Shown here in pieces: positions 1 to 11,975 of a stretch of DNA of 64,000 bases. Each line of letters opens with the position of its first letter. Within the stretch, counting starts at the first letter, position 1. The notes beneath the pieces are model-generated. The model made no database searches. It was not told where the DNA came from and saw only the letters and a program-made list of their open reading frames with translations. This stretch comes from Branchinecta lynchi (Eukaryota > Arthropoda > Branchiopoda > Anostraca > Branchinectidae). The DNA is taken from assembly GCA_023053575.1 (NCBI GenBank), contig JAKZAP010000017.1:1991501-2055500 (forward strand). Reading direction: 5' to 3'. A program made the position numbers and the translations under genes.

Positions 1-269
1 GAAATGGAATACAGCTACAAAGGTCAGTAACCAGAAAATCCCTCTTTAAGCAGGTTCACAGCAAAGAAAAGGCAAATAATCTGGATATCTTGGGACTCAT
101 AACTTTTGAAAGTGGTCAGGTTTTATTTCCTGACTGTGAGGACTGCATGGAAATTTACTTTAACTTTAGCTAAGTTACATGTTAGGTAATATAAGATCAG
201 TGACACCTCCTATATCTATTGTAGGCTTATTATTAAATCTTCTGCTAAATACCTGAATTTTGGACAGGT
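1..269. other. no recognised feature
   Basis: Unassigned AT-rich sequence; no exon of the DNAJC22-like gene or known repeat was recognised. Confidence 0.4.
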
Positions 270-970
270 TATGCTAATCATCTGTCATACCCACGGTCTG
301 GAATGACCAATGCCAAATGCTTACTAAGTATGCCTAACCCACAATTTTTCTTTTGAATGGTTGCTTTCTAAATTTTACTCAAACCAGCAATTTTGTGCTG
401 GTTTTAGGTGCTCAGCATTTGGCATAATGTAGCTGTCATTAGTCATAAGATATCCAGACTCTGGTATTGGCCAAGACTTGGTATGGCCTAAACGAAAATC
501 AGGGACTGGGGTAGACTGCTTCAGCTTCCTTTTGTTGTTAAGACTGAAATTGCTTAAACAATTCAGCACTTAATGGCTGGCTGGTCGAATTATTTGCATG
601 CCATACAACCTATCACAGAGCCATTGTTTTAGATACCCTATACCTAACTCTGGATCTCCTTTGCCAAATGCTGGATATCTGTTGGTATCAAGGATGATTT
701 CTGAGCTTCACTCAGATCATCGATGTCTTATTGGGTTAGAGTATTCACCATTTGGCATAGTGTATCCAGCATTAGGCATAGGGTATGCCAAACGCTAGAC
801 ATACCCAGCGTTTGGCTGGTATGCCAAACGAGTATACCAAAAAATATACTGGGTATACCAAAATATACAAAAATACGGGTATACCAAAAATATACCAGGT
901 ATACCTGGTATACCAAAAAAAAACCCGAAAATCACGGTTTTCTATTTCTTTCGTTTGGCAGAAGATATCC
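270..970. repeat. cluster of short palindromic repeats, TATGCCAAA/TTTGGCATA type
   Basis: Variants of GCCAAATGCT, TTTGGCATA and GGTATACC recur on both strands roughly every 20-60 bases, becoming dense at 760-925 as TATACCAAAA arrays. It ends with CCCGAAAATCACGG (about 924-937), which also ends the foldback at 58939-59351. This is a local short-unit array, not coding. Confidence 0.5.
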
Positions 971-1540
971 AAAAATCAGGGGTTTATAGTAGACTGATCA
1001 GGCAGCCTTCAGCAACCATGCATTTTAGCAACTGTGTGGTTGTACTAAGACCATTCAGAGCGGATGGAAGCATATCATCACAACTAAACACGACCTTTGA
1101 TTCCTCGCGGTAGTGTATAAAGGGTAGTGTATGGCCATTAGGTGGATAATACCAGCCAGTGTCCTGTGACAAGGAGTCCAGAGATTAAACCAGATCAACA
1201 GATCAATTTTGTCACATTTGAGGGGTAATTAATCTTATTACAAGTATCAGACTGATATGAACATAAATGTCACAACAATTCAAAATATTAACTTTTCGTG
1301 AAATTAGCCAAATTGTTTCGTTGGTTCGCCTTTCCTCGGGGTTCCCCAGGAAATTCAAACCCACGGATCATTTAATCCCAACATGTCTTCCCGTCTTTTG
1401 GAGTCTGCGATAGAAAGCTTGCGAAGAAGCTGGGTAAGCACTTGACATTGTTGATATTGTAAACTCAGGGGAAAGTTCAGTATGGTAGTCAAATGGAACA
1501 CACCCTTTTCAGGAATTTTGAAAGGTTGGCACATTCAGCT
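971..1540. other. intronic or downstream sequence, nothing recognised
   Basis: No exon, RNA gene or repeat family was recognised on either strand. Confidence 0.35.
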
Positions 1541-1544
1541 GGAG

Positions 1545-1595
1545 TATTGATTCAATTCAGTTCAATTCAATTCAGATTTATTCACCATAATATAA
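1545..1595 (-). repeat. LINE/SINE 3' tail, (TTCAA)n type
   Basis: A run of TTCAATTCAG variants followed by TTTATTCACC. Read on the minus strand this is a short retroposon 3' end with a pentamer-like tail; related tails occur at 16432-16500 and 51066-51150. Confidence 0.4.
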
Positions 1596-1814
1596 AAGCA
1601 TGGCAGTTATAACATTGGCACGTCGACACACTAAAAGAACTCGTTCTTTGCATGTCGATAATCTGCCGTTTATCTTAACTGATGGATTACATGAAAAAAA
1701 AAACTCTTTTATAGTGTCTTACAACTGGCTTGTCAGTAATCTCCTTTTCAGTAAATGCAAATGTTTTCTTTATCTCGTATGTCAAAATGAACATTATTTT
1801 AAACCTGATCTTAC

Positions 1815-1962
1815 CTAATGCCGATACCGCAGGGATGAGCCACTCCAAGAATGTCAGTTGATACCCATAAACATCGTCACTTGGTATTCCCAGGGTGAAA
1901 ACACTCCCCCACAAGTTGGATACCATAACCTGAGCAAAGAACTTGAGAAACGAAAATGGTGC
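1815..1962 (-). CDS. DNAJC22: DNAJC22-like second coding exon
   Basis: The acceptor is TGTTCCAG (1970-1963, minus strand). The exon reads APFSFLKFFAQVMV and so on to IPAVSALG, and closes at a GTAAGATC donor (GT at 1814). Its 148 nt leave phase 1. Joining to the first exon in phase 0 recovers the spacing seen in DNAJC22 between the TM2 unit and the following membrane helices. Confidence 0.75.
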
Positions 1963-4900
1963 CTGGAACATACAAATTAGACAATGTTAACGATGGACTT
2001 AAATTGTACTGTTTCTGCTTCTACCATCTCTAATTGCATTTTTATTATGCCTTCTGCTTTTTCTTTCTACCAAATTGTTTTGAACTGTTAAACAAGAGCT
2101 ACGAGCTCAAATGGCACTTGTTAAGAGTAGGTGGCACTAGAAAGTAGAAGAGAACTTCATAAAACAACCCGCCATCCAAAAATGCAGTTCGGACACCGAA
2201 TTAGGATATCTAGTTTCACTCAAGTATAAAAATTTCCGACATCGCCTCCAAGCGATCGCCAACCTTCCAAGTTTCAATCCAAGAAATCCACTCGCTATGT
2301 CCCTAGACGTGCCTAAGATTTCCGGTACCCCCTTCCAACCCCCCATACACCGCGACCGCTGAATCTGGTCGAGGCTCCTAACTGGATCATCTGAAGCATT
2401 TTCTCTTACCACCTATCGTTCACTCGAATCTGAGCCTTTTCTGGGGAACTTCCAGTAAATCACCCCCCCCCCCCCCACGTGGTCGGATCCTGTTCGAACC
2501 TTAAAATATGTCATGTAAGGCACATGATCTCTGTACCTTTCAAGTTTCATTCAAATCACTCCACTTGTTTGACCCTTATGCGAGCCACAAAATTTCCGGG
2601 ACTCCCCTTCCGGCTCCGCCCACCGTGGCTGAATACCACTCGGAAACATAAATGTCGCATCTAAAGTTTGACTGGAATCGCAATCCGAATCCCGCTCCCC
2701 CTACGGATCCTGTCAGGACGCCAAATTACAAATAAAGGTCGCGTAAGCTCGGTAGTGCCCAATTTGCATGCTATTTTGTCTATCCGTTTGGTTTTTGTGC
2801 ATGTTAAATCTTTTTGTAACCCCCATGATGGTCGGATCGGGGAAACGACTATTCTCAAGTCAGTCTGTTCGGGTCCCTGATATGTCTTCCAAGTTTTATC
2901 TTCTTAGAACATCAGAACATCGCAATTGCGGGATCGCCAGAATTAAGCCCCTCCCCCCAAACTCTCCCACAGTTTCCAAATCTGGTCCGGTTATGTCAAA
3001 AATGTATCCAGGATTTGCGCTTGTTCTTCCCACCAAATTTCATCCCGATCCCTCCACTCTAAGCGTTTCCCAAGATTTCCGGTTCCCCCTCTGGCTCCTG
3101 CTAAAGTCACCCAGTCGGATCCAGATTTGAACTGGGTCGTCTGAGACTCGGCGTCTTTCCAAATATCAAGTTTCATTAAGATCTGATCACCCGTTGGAAC
3201 GTTATAAATACCTCAAGATTCCGGATACCCCCCTGCTCCACTCGTCCCCCGACCTGACATGGAACATCTGAGACGATAGCTCTTTCCACTTGCCAAGTTT
3301 CATTAAAATCCAATCTCCCATTCAAAAACTGCCCGTGCCACTAGATTGCGGATTCCCAATCTTCCCACGATGGTCGGATCGAGGAAACGCCTATTCTCAA
3401 GTCAATCTGTTCGGGTCCCTGACGCGCCTACCAAGTTTCATCGTCATAACACATCATGAAGTACCGAACTCGCACGATGACTAGAAATCAGGAGCATCCC
3501 CACTCCCCCACAGTGCCCGAATTCCGTACTATTATTTCAATGACGTATCTAGAACTTGTGCTTGTTCTTCCCACCATTATTCATCTTGGTCTCTCCACTC
3601 TAAGCGTTTCCAAAGATTTCCGTTTCCCTCCTCCAACTCCTCCCAGTGTCACCAGATCCGGTCCGGGTTTACAATGGGACATCTGACGCACGAGGTCTTT
3701 CTAAATGTCAAGTTTCATTTAAATTCGAGAACCCGTTCAATAGCTGAGCTTGCCACTAGATTCCGGATTCCCCATCCCTAGACCCCCCCCCCCCCACGAT
3801 GGTCGGATCGTTGAAACGACATTCTCAAGTAAATCTATTCGGATACCTGACAAGCCTGCCAAGCTTCATCGTCCTAGCACATCAGGAAGTACCGAACTCA
3901 TGGGATCAATAGAAACTCGGACCCCCCCCCCCAAAAAAAAAAAAAAAAAAAACTCTCCCACAGTGACCAGATTCATTCCGGTTATGTCATTCACGTATGT
4001 AGGAGTTGTGCTTGTTCTTCCCACCAACTTTCATCCCGAACCCTCCACTCTAACCGTTTCCCAAGACTTACGGTTCCCTTCCCCCCTCCGACTCCTCCAA
4101 TATCACCGGATCCTGTCCGGACTTTAAATGGGGCGTCTGAGACACAAGGTCTTTCTATATATCAAGTTTCATTAAGATCCGATCACCCGTTCACCTCACT
4201 TCCTGATTCCCCCTCACTCGTCTCCCGGATGGTCGGATCGGAGAAACAACTATTCTCAAGCCAACCAGGCCGGGTACCTTACATGCCTGCCAAGTTTCAT
4301 CGTCCTAGCACACCAGGAAGTACCGAAATCGCGGAATCACTAGAAACTCGACCCCCCCCCCCCCCCGCCAGCTCCCCCAGAGTGAACGGATCCGTTCCGG
4401 TTATGTCAATCATGTATCTAGGGCTTGTGCTTGTTCTTTCCACCAAGTTTAATCCCGATCTGTTCACTCCAAGCGTTTCCCAAGATTTCCGGTTCCCCCC
4501 CCCCCCTCCAACTCCCTCATGTCACCGGATCCGGTCTGGATTTAAACTGGGATGTCTGAGATACGAGGTCTTTCTATATATCAAGCTTCATTGAGATCCG
4601 ATCATCCGGTCGTAAGTTAGAAATACCTAATTTTTCCGGATTCCCCCCCCCCCCCCCCAGACGATTGAATCGGGGAAACGACTATCCTCAAGTCAATCGG
4701 TTCGGGTCCCTGACTTGCCTGCCAATTTTCATCGTCCTAGCACATCAGGAAGCACCGAACTCGCGGGATGACTAGAAACTCCAACATACCCAAAGTAAGC
4801 GGATCCGGTCCGGTTATGTCAATCACGTATCTACGACTTGTGCTTGTTCTTTCCGCCAAGTCTCATCCCGATCTCTCCACTCTAAGCGTTTTCCAAGATT

Positions 4901-6059
4901 TCCGGTTTCCCCCTCAAACTCCCCCCAAACGTCACAGGATCCGGTCTGGATTTAAAATGGGAGATCGGAGACACATGGTCGTTTCATATCAAGTTTCATT
5001 AAGATTCGACCAACCGTTCGAGAGTTAAAAATACTTCATTTTTCCTAATTTTTCCTGATTCCCCCTCCCTCCACTCCCCCCAGATGGTCTGATCGGCGAA
5101 GTGACTATTTCTAATTTAACCTGGTCCGGTCCCTGATACGCCTGCCAAATTTCATCGTCCTAGCTTATCTGGAAGTGCCCGAACTAGCAAAACCGGAACA
5201 GACAGACGGACCGAACGACAGACCGACATCGGACAGAAATTGCGATCGCTATATGGCACTTGGCCAAAGGGCAAGTGCCATAAAAACTGCACATATGCAT
5301 TTACTTGCTTCAGGCTTTCAAGTGCAGAGTTTCAATACCCCTGCTGGCCAACTGTCAGTCTTTTTGCCTGATTCCGCGATGCTAGTCCCCGGAACAGCTT
5401 ATAAACATTTGTTCCTCGAGAACATTTGAGTATCTTATTTCATCTCTATTGTCTCTCTTGGTCAAAATCTGCTGCCATGTGAGGCAGCATTGTTTGGTGC
5501 CTAAACTATTGTCCTTGACTCACAACAGACGCTGGCATGCATAAAAAAAAGTTGAAAATCGGACTGAAAAGTCCAGGTTGTTGGAAAGCGACGAAATGAA
5601 AGGAGTTAACCTATATGGCACTTTTGAGTATAGCTCATACAGGAGTAATAATTAAAGTGATTTGGTCAGGGATAGATACCAATCCGATTTGGGATTTTGC
5701 CAAGGATTGTAACCGTGGAAGATCAAGCAAAGACAAAATGGCCTAGCATTATGATCTGCAAAACATTTAGATTTTCATTGCGCCATGTAAGATGTTCTAT
5801 TTTCTCCCAAATGACTTACCATTTTGGGGGAAGTCATCATGCTATTCCGTAAATCTCTGTCATAATCCTTAGAGAAATTGGCATCTCGGACATAAGCTCT
5901 CATCATGAAGAAGTCGTAGACTAGCGAAAGACCAAAGAATCCTCCAAAGGTTGTTAGTGTACATGCTGCATGTCTGAACCTTCCAAGATATATAAGGTGA
6001 AGTCCGAAAAAGCCCCCAATCAGCCAGAAAAAATATGCCAATGTTACAGTTTTTTGCAT
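1815..6059 (-). CDS. DNAJC22: DNAJC22/wurst-like TM2-domain J protein, 5' part (2 exons, partial)
   Basis: Two exons join in phase 0 to give about 129 residues from the start of a multi-pass membrane protein. Residues 1-80 hold a TM2-type unit: a hydrophobic segment with IGGFFGLHLIYLGR, a second one with TTFGGFFGLSLVYDFF, then a charged tail. Residues 81-129 continue with FLKFFAQVMVSNLWGSV and a last hydrophobic stretch ending IPAVSALG. In the known family (vertebrate DNAJC22, Drosophila wurst, linked to clathrin-dependent endocytosis) the same order is followed by more membrane segments and a C-terminal J domain; those would lie left of position 1. Exon 2 ends in phase 1 at a GTAAGA donor. 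No third exon was found in 1-1810. The 3.86 kb intron is mostly one family A repeat. The gene points away from the PIEZO gene, with about 17 kb between them. Family assignment is from recalled similarity, not a search. Confidence 0.8.
2090..5287 (+). mobile_element. family A element, copy 1 (HINE/Pearl-like, satellite-bearing)
   Basis: The 5' end is AAACAAGAGCTACGAGCTCA, then ATGGCACTTG. The 3' end is a hairpin, TGGCACTTG-loop-CAAGTGCCA, followed by TAAAAAC. The interior is a tandem array in which AAGTTTCAT recurs every 130-155 bp with three alternating continuations (CGTCCTAG, CCCGATCC, TTAAGATCCG), so about 425 bp forms a higher-order unit. Each monomer also has a C homopolymer and a CGGATCCGGTC-like motif. 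An (ACAGACGG)-type stretch (5206-5240) precedes the 3' hairpin. It lies in the DNAJC22-like intron. No coding capacity was seen. Confidence 0.7.
5288..5815. other. intron remainder
   Basis: Nothing recognised apart from an isolated TATATGGCACTT (5613-5624) resembling a family A subterminal motif. Confidence 0.35.
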
Positions 6060-6080
6060 GGTGCAACTGGTCACACAGAT
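5820..6080 (-). CDS. DNAJC22: DNAJC22-like exon with start codon
   Basis: The exon lies between an acceptor (TTCTTTTCAG, minus strand, 6090-6081) and a donor (ATGG then GTAAGTCAT, GT at 5819). The ATG at 6059 begins MQKTVTLAYFF; 6060-6080 is then 5' UTR and a further untranslated exon lies upstream. A GTG at 6074 is in frame but does not suit the family's usual start. The coding part is 240 nt and ends in phase 0. Confidence 0.82.
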
Positions 6081-6084
6081 CTGA

Positions 6085-6585
6085 AAAGAAAAATAAGGCT
6101 TTTGTTAGCGATGCTACTTGTTATATAGCCAGTCTTACTAGCCTGTGTTAAAGTCTTTAATTCATGTGGGCAGAGAAGGTCGGATTTTTCGATGGGTCGG
6201 ATTTTTAAGAACACACTATTATCTTTGTTTTCCCCAAAATCCTCACGGTAGCCAACATTATCCACAGACACCATTGCTAATTAACTATTCATTGATCTCG
6301 TGATGCTGGTCAAAAGATTACTAGAACCTTCGAAAAGATCCGAGTGGCATGTAAGAGGATTAAAACAACTAAGTATTGATATACGTTTAAACGTTTAGAT
6401 ATGTCGGAAGAAGAAATCATGGGCCAGTTTGACATTTTTTGGTCTCGGAAGCTGAATATTATTTAGCTCAGTTTCAAAATCTTCAAGGTATCACTAGCCT
6501 ATAACGAATTTAATATAATTTACGGAGTTTGTTTATTGTGATCTAGTTTACATCCTTAATTCTTTGAACTTACGGGGAATTACAA
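6085..6585. other. upstream of the DNAJC22-like coding exon, nothing recognised
   Basis: Should contain 5' intron sequence and possibly the first untranslated exon; no promoter elements could be assigned. Confidence 0.3.
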
Positions 6586-6586
6586 G

Positions 6587-8423
6587 AAACAAGACCTGTA
6601 AGCTCATATGGCACTTGCATGGTTAAGATGTTTTGATTGATCAAAAGTAAGTTTCGAGATGCGCACTCTAAGGGAGCTAGAACTTCATTTGTAAGCAAAA
6701 CCCTTCAGGCAACAATGATAATGGCCTGATGGGCATCACGAAAATGCATATATTGCTTAAAAGTTTTTTTTTTTTACTTTGCAGTCAAGATTAGTACTTT
6801 AAGGAATAATCGGATTTGGGAAGTAGCAATGTCTAAGCAAATGTCGTTGAATCTCTAATATTCCAGCGAAGTGTCATCGTCCTAGCACATCTGGAAGTAC
6901 CTCCAGCTCCACCCACAATACCCGGAGCCAATCCGGTTCTGTAAATGATTAATCCAGAGCATCTGTTTGTTATTCCCACGAAGTTCGATCCCGATCACAC
7001 CAGTCTAAGCGGGTCAAGTATCCCCCCCCCAATAATTGTCGAATTCGGTCTGGAAATGGAAAACATCACAGAAGAGAAATAATCTCTGTTCAATTATTAA
7101 ATTTCACTCGAATCCGATCACCCGTTCCAAAGTTACGCATGACTCAAAATTCCGGATTCCCCTCCCTCAACTACCCCCCAAGATTATCATATCGAGGATT
7201 TTTTTTTATTCCAAGTCAGTTGACCGGGTCCCCGATATGCCTGCCAATTTTCGTCGTGAAGATCCCAAAAACCGGAATTCCGGGAAACCCCCTCCCCCCC
7301 AGTGTCCGGATCCAGTCAAATTGTGTAAAAGATTTACATGGAGCAGATGTTTGTTCTTCCCAGCAAGTTTCACTCCGATCCCTCCATTCTAACCGTTTCT
7401 CGAGATTTCGGCCCCCCCCCCCCCAACTCCCCCATGGTGCCCGTAGCCAATCCGATTCAGTAAATGATTTACCTGTTTGTTCTTCCCAGAAAGTTCCATC
7501 CCGATCTCTCCATTCTAAGTGGGTCACATACCCCCCCCCCTCCCAATAGTTGCCGGATCCGGTCCCGATTTAAAAAGGATCACCAGGGAAATGTGCTCTG
7601 TTCAATTCTAATTTCACTCGAATCCGATCACCCGTTCCAAACTTTTCCGGATTCCCCTCCCTCCACTCCCCCACCATTATCAGATCAACAAAAATTTTAT
7701 TTTGAAGTCAGTTCGATTGGGTCCCTGATTTTGCCTGCCAAGATTCATCGTGAAAATCCCCAAAACTGCCATCACCGGAATTCCGGGAAACCCCCTCCCC
7801 CCCCCCCCCTAAGTGTCCGGATCCATTACAATTGTCTAAACGATTTATCTAGAGCAGATGCTTGTTCTTCCCAGCAAGTTGCGCTCCGATCCCTCCATTC
7901 TAACCGTTTCTCGAAATTTCCAGTCCCCCCCCACTCCCCCCTGGCTGTCGAATCCGGTCAAGACTTTAAACGGGACATCCCAGATATATAATCCATTCAG
8001 TTATTAAGTTTCATTACAATCCGATCACCCGTTCGAAAGTTCCACCCCCCCCCCTCCCCCAAAAGGGTCGGATCGGAAAACTGATTATTTCTAAGTTTGT
8101 TTGGTCGGGTCTATGATATGCCTGCCAAGTTTCATTGTCCTAGCACATCTGGAAGTACCCTAACTCGAAAAAAGTGTGACAAAATACCCTCAATTTTCAA
8201 GTTTCCAGCGCCCTCCACTCCCCCGCATATGGTCGGATCGGGAAACTGATTATTTCAAGGTTAGTTTGGTCGGGTCCCTGATATGCCTACCAAGTTTTAT
8301 TGTCCTAGCGCATCTGGAAGTACCCTAACTCGAAAAAGTGTGACAAAAACTCGGACAGACCGACAGACGGAATTGTGATCAGTACATGGCACTTGAGCCA
8401 GAGGCTGCAAGTGCCATAAAAAC
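6587..8423 (+). mobile_element. family A element, copy 2
   Basis: It starts AAACAAGACCTGTAAGCTCA then TATGGCACTTG (6607-6617). It ends with hairpin TGGCACTTG-loop-CAAGTGCCATA (about 8386-8418) then AAAAC. The tandem section is shorter than in copy 1 and has gained C tracts. A 5' subregion with GTAAGCAAAACCCTT is shared with copy 4. Confidence 0.68.
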
Positions 8424-8444
8424 AGAAAAAAAAAATACTATGAT

Positions 8445-8550
8445 TCCAACCTCCCCATGTCGGGCGCTTCCGACCCGCGCCGCTAGATGACCCAGCGGTC
8501 GGATCGAGTTGTGGCTTCATCTTGGGTCTTGGGTGGGGTCTAGACGTTGG
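8445..8550 (-). repeat. dispersed module shared with 46230-46300
   Basis: On the minus strand it reads AAGACCCAAGATGAAGCC, then CTCGATCCGACCGCTGGGTC and ATCTAG; the plus-strand copy at 46230 precedes a tandem array. Probably the end of another satellite-bearing element. Confidence 0.5.
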
Positions 8551-9529
8551 AAGTGCAAGAATGATTATGATATAACTTCTTTAACGCTTATGTTGTAAAA
8601 CTAATAAGATTGTCAGTGTGTAAGTCATATCCTCGAGTTACTTTCAATTTGAAAATCATTTTGTGCCCTTGATAATGAAATATATATGAACCACAGCCTG
8701 GAAACGGACAATGACGGAGAACAAGAACTTTGATGACTTTTTGGACAATAAATAGACTGAATTTGAACAGGTTTTGTGACAACTTAGTGTAATATATGTT
8801 GCTGTGTCTGTTAGAACAGTATAGATTCCTGTGACTGGTTTTGAGTCTATCAGAATTGCTCTAATTATTTTGGGAAAGGTAAATAGCTTGTAGTTTCCAA
8901 AACATCATTAGTCTTTAGTCTGACTGATTTTCCCATCAAAGAGCTCATTCTAGTTTATGTTATATAACAAATGTGTCTCCTTAAATGTCTCTCTCTTTCT
9001 TCATCAACAGTCACATCATGGCAGCAAACATTCTGATTTGTCGCATATTACTTTTAGCAAAGAAAATACTGTTCCTGGTACTTCACCACAACAAATGTGT
9101 GTGTGTGGGGGGGGGGGGTAGTTTTACACAACCTTTGTGGTTTTGTTGCGGTACCACATGTGGGGTGAATAACTTGATTGACTGTTTTAGCCCATATGGG
9201 CTGAAGCTCCTTGACATTACAAGCTAGCACTCTCAGTAACAATGGACACAGAGCTATTGTCAACATGATTTTGTTTCTGGCTTCTTTAAAGCTACTTTTC
9301 TATTCTCTAATGGAGGTGAAATTTGCAATATTCCTTGCAAATCAGGCATATTGTAGGCAAGGTGTAGGGTACCAAACCCACCCCCTGTTTTTTTTTTCTC
9401 GTTTACGGTCTAGATCACCAATAAGTAACTCTGAATACTGTATGTTCTATGAAAAACTCCCAACTTTTCTAAGCTAGTAACTGATCCCCACTTAGTAGTG
9501 GCTAATTTGTGGCTAACTTAGTAGTAGGC
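8551..9529. other. no recognised feature
   Basis: Contains a G run at 9106-9117 and a T run near 9390. Short ORFs here show no family features. Confidence 0.35.
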
Positions 9530-9620
9530 TAATTACACTGTCAGAAGTTTCATAACAGATAGCACAAGGATCCATGGTTTCAAAAGACAACACTTAGGAT
9601 ATAAGCGCTTGTTGTAACAA
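9530..9620 (+). repeat. MITE end, TCAGAAGTTTCATAAC type
   Basis: One arm of the foldback seen complete at 22563-22727 (shared CAGAAGTTTCATAACAGATA and ACACTTA blocks). Confidence 0.45.
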
Positions 9621-9749
9621 ACCTTATTCATGAAATCATGCATAACAAGCATTGGCAGGAAGAGCCGACCAAAACTAGCAAAAAAGCATTTGCTGACTTT
9701 TTTGTTTGTCGGCCTGTAACGGATAACTATACCTACCATACAAGTTTTA

Positions 9750-10225
9750 GCTTTTAATGTGGTTCAGACCCCACGAATTTCAATCCTAAAAAAAACAAAT
9801 AAATAAATATTTAATAACGACTGTACCAAGACAAGTTAAACCAAGCAGCGCAGGCAACATTTTTTAAATCTGCCTTTTTTCCGGTAAAATTTGGCTATAG
9901 TACCATACAATTTCCGCCTTTTAACGTGTTTCAAACCCCAAGAGTTTCTATAGTAAACGAAAACTAAATGATACATCCTTCTTCCAGATAGAGAATATTA
10001 CAAAATGCGCTGTAGGCGAATTTTTTTGTAAAACTAACTGTAATGAATCAGTTGAAATCGTTCCTAGATGTAAATTCATATAGCGAAATTCACATATTCG
10101 GCTTTTCGTTTCAACTTTCACTAAAAAGCGAAGCTTCCAACGACTGTACCCAGAACAAGATGAACTAAGCAATGACGGCAAAAAATGTTTAATTTGTATT
10201 TTTTTTTCCGGAAAAAGTTGCACCC
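9750..10225. repeat. diverged direct repeat, about 320 bp period
   Basis: CGACTGTACC followed by AGAACAAG/AGACAAG and an ACTAAGCA-like block occurs near 9820 and 10140, and AACGTG-TTCA-ACCCCA near 9755 and 9925. A piece around 9985 (AGAGAATATTAC, then GCGC, AGGC) recurs at 17990-18025. Confidence 0.4.
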
Positions 10226-10249
10226 CACAAATGTTTGCAGAATTTTCAA

Positions 10250-10870
10250 AAGAATTCAGAATTTTATTTCATCTGTGTTTTGCCCGACAAGACTGTCAAT
10301 AAATTTATTTCTTACGTGTAAATAGAAGCCGATGTACCGACGAGACTTGAACTTCGGTATGAGCCCTATAAAAATTTGCACAATTTTATTTTTTTGAGAG
10401 CAAAACGAACCTGATGTGCCGACGAGAATACCGACGCCTGACAAAACCATGGATCATTTTACTTTTCTGTGTAGTCTCGACTAGACTTTACATAACTTGA
10501 TTTCTTATGTGTAAAAAAAAAACCTTGTAGCCGATGAGACTTGAAATTCCCGGGTGCGCCCGACAAAGCTTGCAAAATTCTATTTCGTAGAATAAGTAAA
10601 ACCCGATGTATGGACGAGTCGACTGCCGCCCGAAAAAAGCATGACAAAATTATATCTTCGGGATTCCTTATGTACGAAAAGAACCCGATGTGCCGACGAA
10701 AAATCCAGGCACGACAAAACAATGCAGAAGTCAAAACTACTCAGTGTTTTGCCCGGCAAATGTTTGCAGGATTTCATTTCTTGCCTATGAAAAGAAACCT
10801 GAGTCAACCGACGCTTGACAAAAGCATACAAAATTATATTGCTTCTGTGTTTGCTGGCACTTCACGCACA
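10250..10870. repeat. tandem repeat, about 85-100 bp unit
   Basis: About six to seven units containing CCGATGTGCCGACGA, a CCCGACAAA-like block, then CAAAATTNTATTTC and TTATGTGTAAAA. The unit varies by substitution and small deletions. It is unrelated to families A and B by eye. Confidence 0.65.
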
Positions 10871-11890
10871 TTCTCAAGACCTTTGTGACGCCCCTGGGTA
10901 CACTAACTGGTTTGGTGCCCTTGGTCCCATTAAATTACTTGTTTGTAAATTTTGTGGACAACTAATATCCTTCAGAGCAACTTGCAGAGCTTACAGTAAT
11001 ACTCAGCAGTTGGTTGGTTGATTGTTCCTTCCTTCAAATGACTAGCACTTGGGTTCCACTCTGGATCCCTTTCGGCCTTGCCCTCGTGATCAGCGAAATT
11101 TGAAATTTACGCCTGGGATAAGAACTTTTCAAGCTCCTCCTAAATTCCCGAAGAGCCTGAAATATATCCCGCAGTCAGCTTTCACGATTTGAGTGATTTC
11201 GCGATTCGTTTGTTAGTCATCGTTGGGGCGACGTTTCTCGTTCTTCCCGAGGTTCACTGGCGTGTTTCGGACTTGGACCCTCAGAAATGCATGGGGCACA
11301 AATATGCAGCGATACGCCCCAAAGTTTGTTTGAACGGGACCGAAAAACGAGCGGAAAAAGCGTTTGATGCTGTGGACAGACGATCAGCTTTTCCGAACGG
11401 ATTGTCTTCGATTTCTAGCTGAGCAAATTTGAACTTTACATATGGAAATTACGATAGTGCAGAAAATACTGACAGGAATCCTAGTCCGCGAGTAACCGAC
11501 TGAATCATTTTTCAGCAGCAAGATCTTTTCGAAAGTAAGTCATCCCCCTTTTTGGGATGATGAAAAATTGAAACGAAAAACCCAATCCAAAGTTTGTTGG
11601 GTAATGTGCGCAAAAAAATATCAAGTTAAAGCGAAGCATCTTTTAAATATGTGAAAGTAAACTGTATTGGAACGACGGTGTTTAGACGTATAAACCGTAT
11701 AAAACATTACAATAAAATCTTACAGATGTTAGGTAATTGGGCGATCAAAATAAAAGAGGAGTTAAACCTCACACGGCAAAATTTTGATATAATTATCTAT
11801 TTTTTCAAGGGAAAAACAAAACAAAAATAAGACATAAAACAGAGCAGTGGGTGTTGATATTGTTTTGATCATAAGAAGCTATTCTACTTT
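10871..11890. other. intergenic, nothing recognised
   Basis: Moderate GC stretch at 11150-11420 without splice or family evidence; otherwise AT-rich. Confidence 0.3.
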
Positions 11891-11892
11891 TT

Positions 11893-11975
11893 ACGGGGAT
11901 GCTAGATTAAATAGATTAAACAGATTAAATAGTGCAAAATAGCACTATTTAATCTAGCATCCCCGTAAAAATAGA
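11893..11975. repeat. foldback, TACGGGGATGCTAGATTAAA
   Basis: ACGGGGATGCTAGATTAAATA is followed about 30 bp later by its complement ending ATCCCCGTA, giving a hairpin of over 20 bp. Likely a minimal MITE. Confidence 0.6.

Noticed and set aside
2668..5028. Open frames of 60-125 residues rich in proline and serine
   Set aside because: They run through family A monomers and repeat with the monomer period; the reading frames come from the satellite, not from a gene.
7036..7991. Overlapping ORFs up to 175 residues
   Set aside because: Same cause: family A copy 2 monomers with C runs read as proline.
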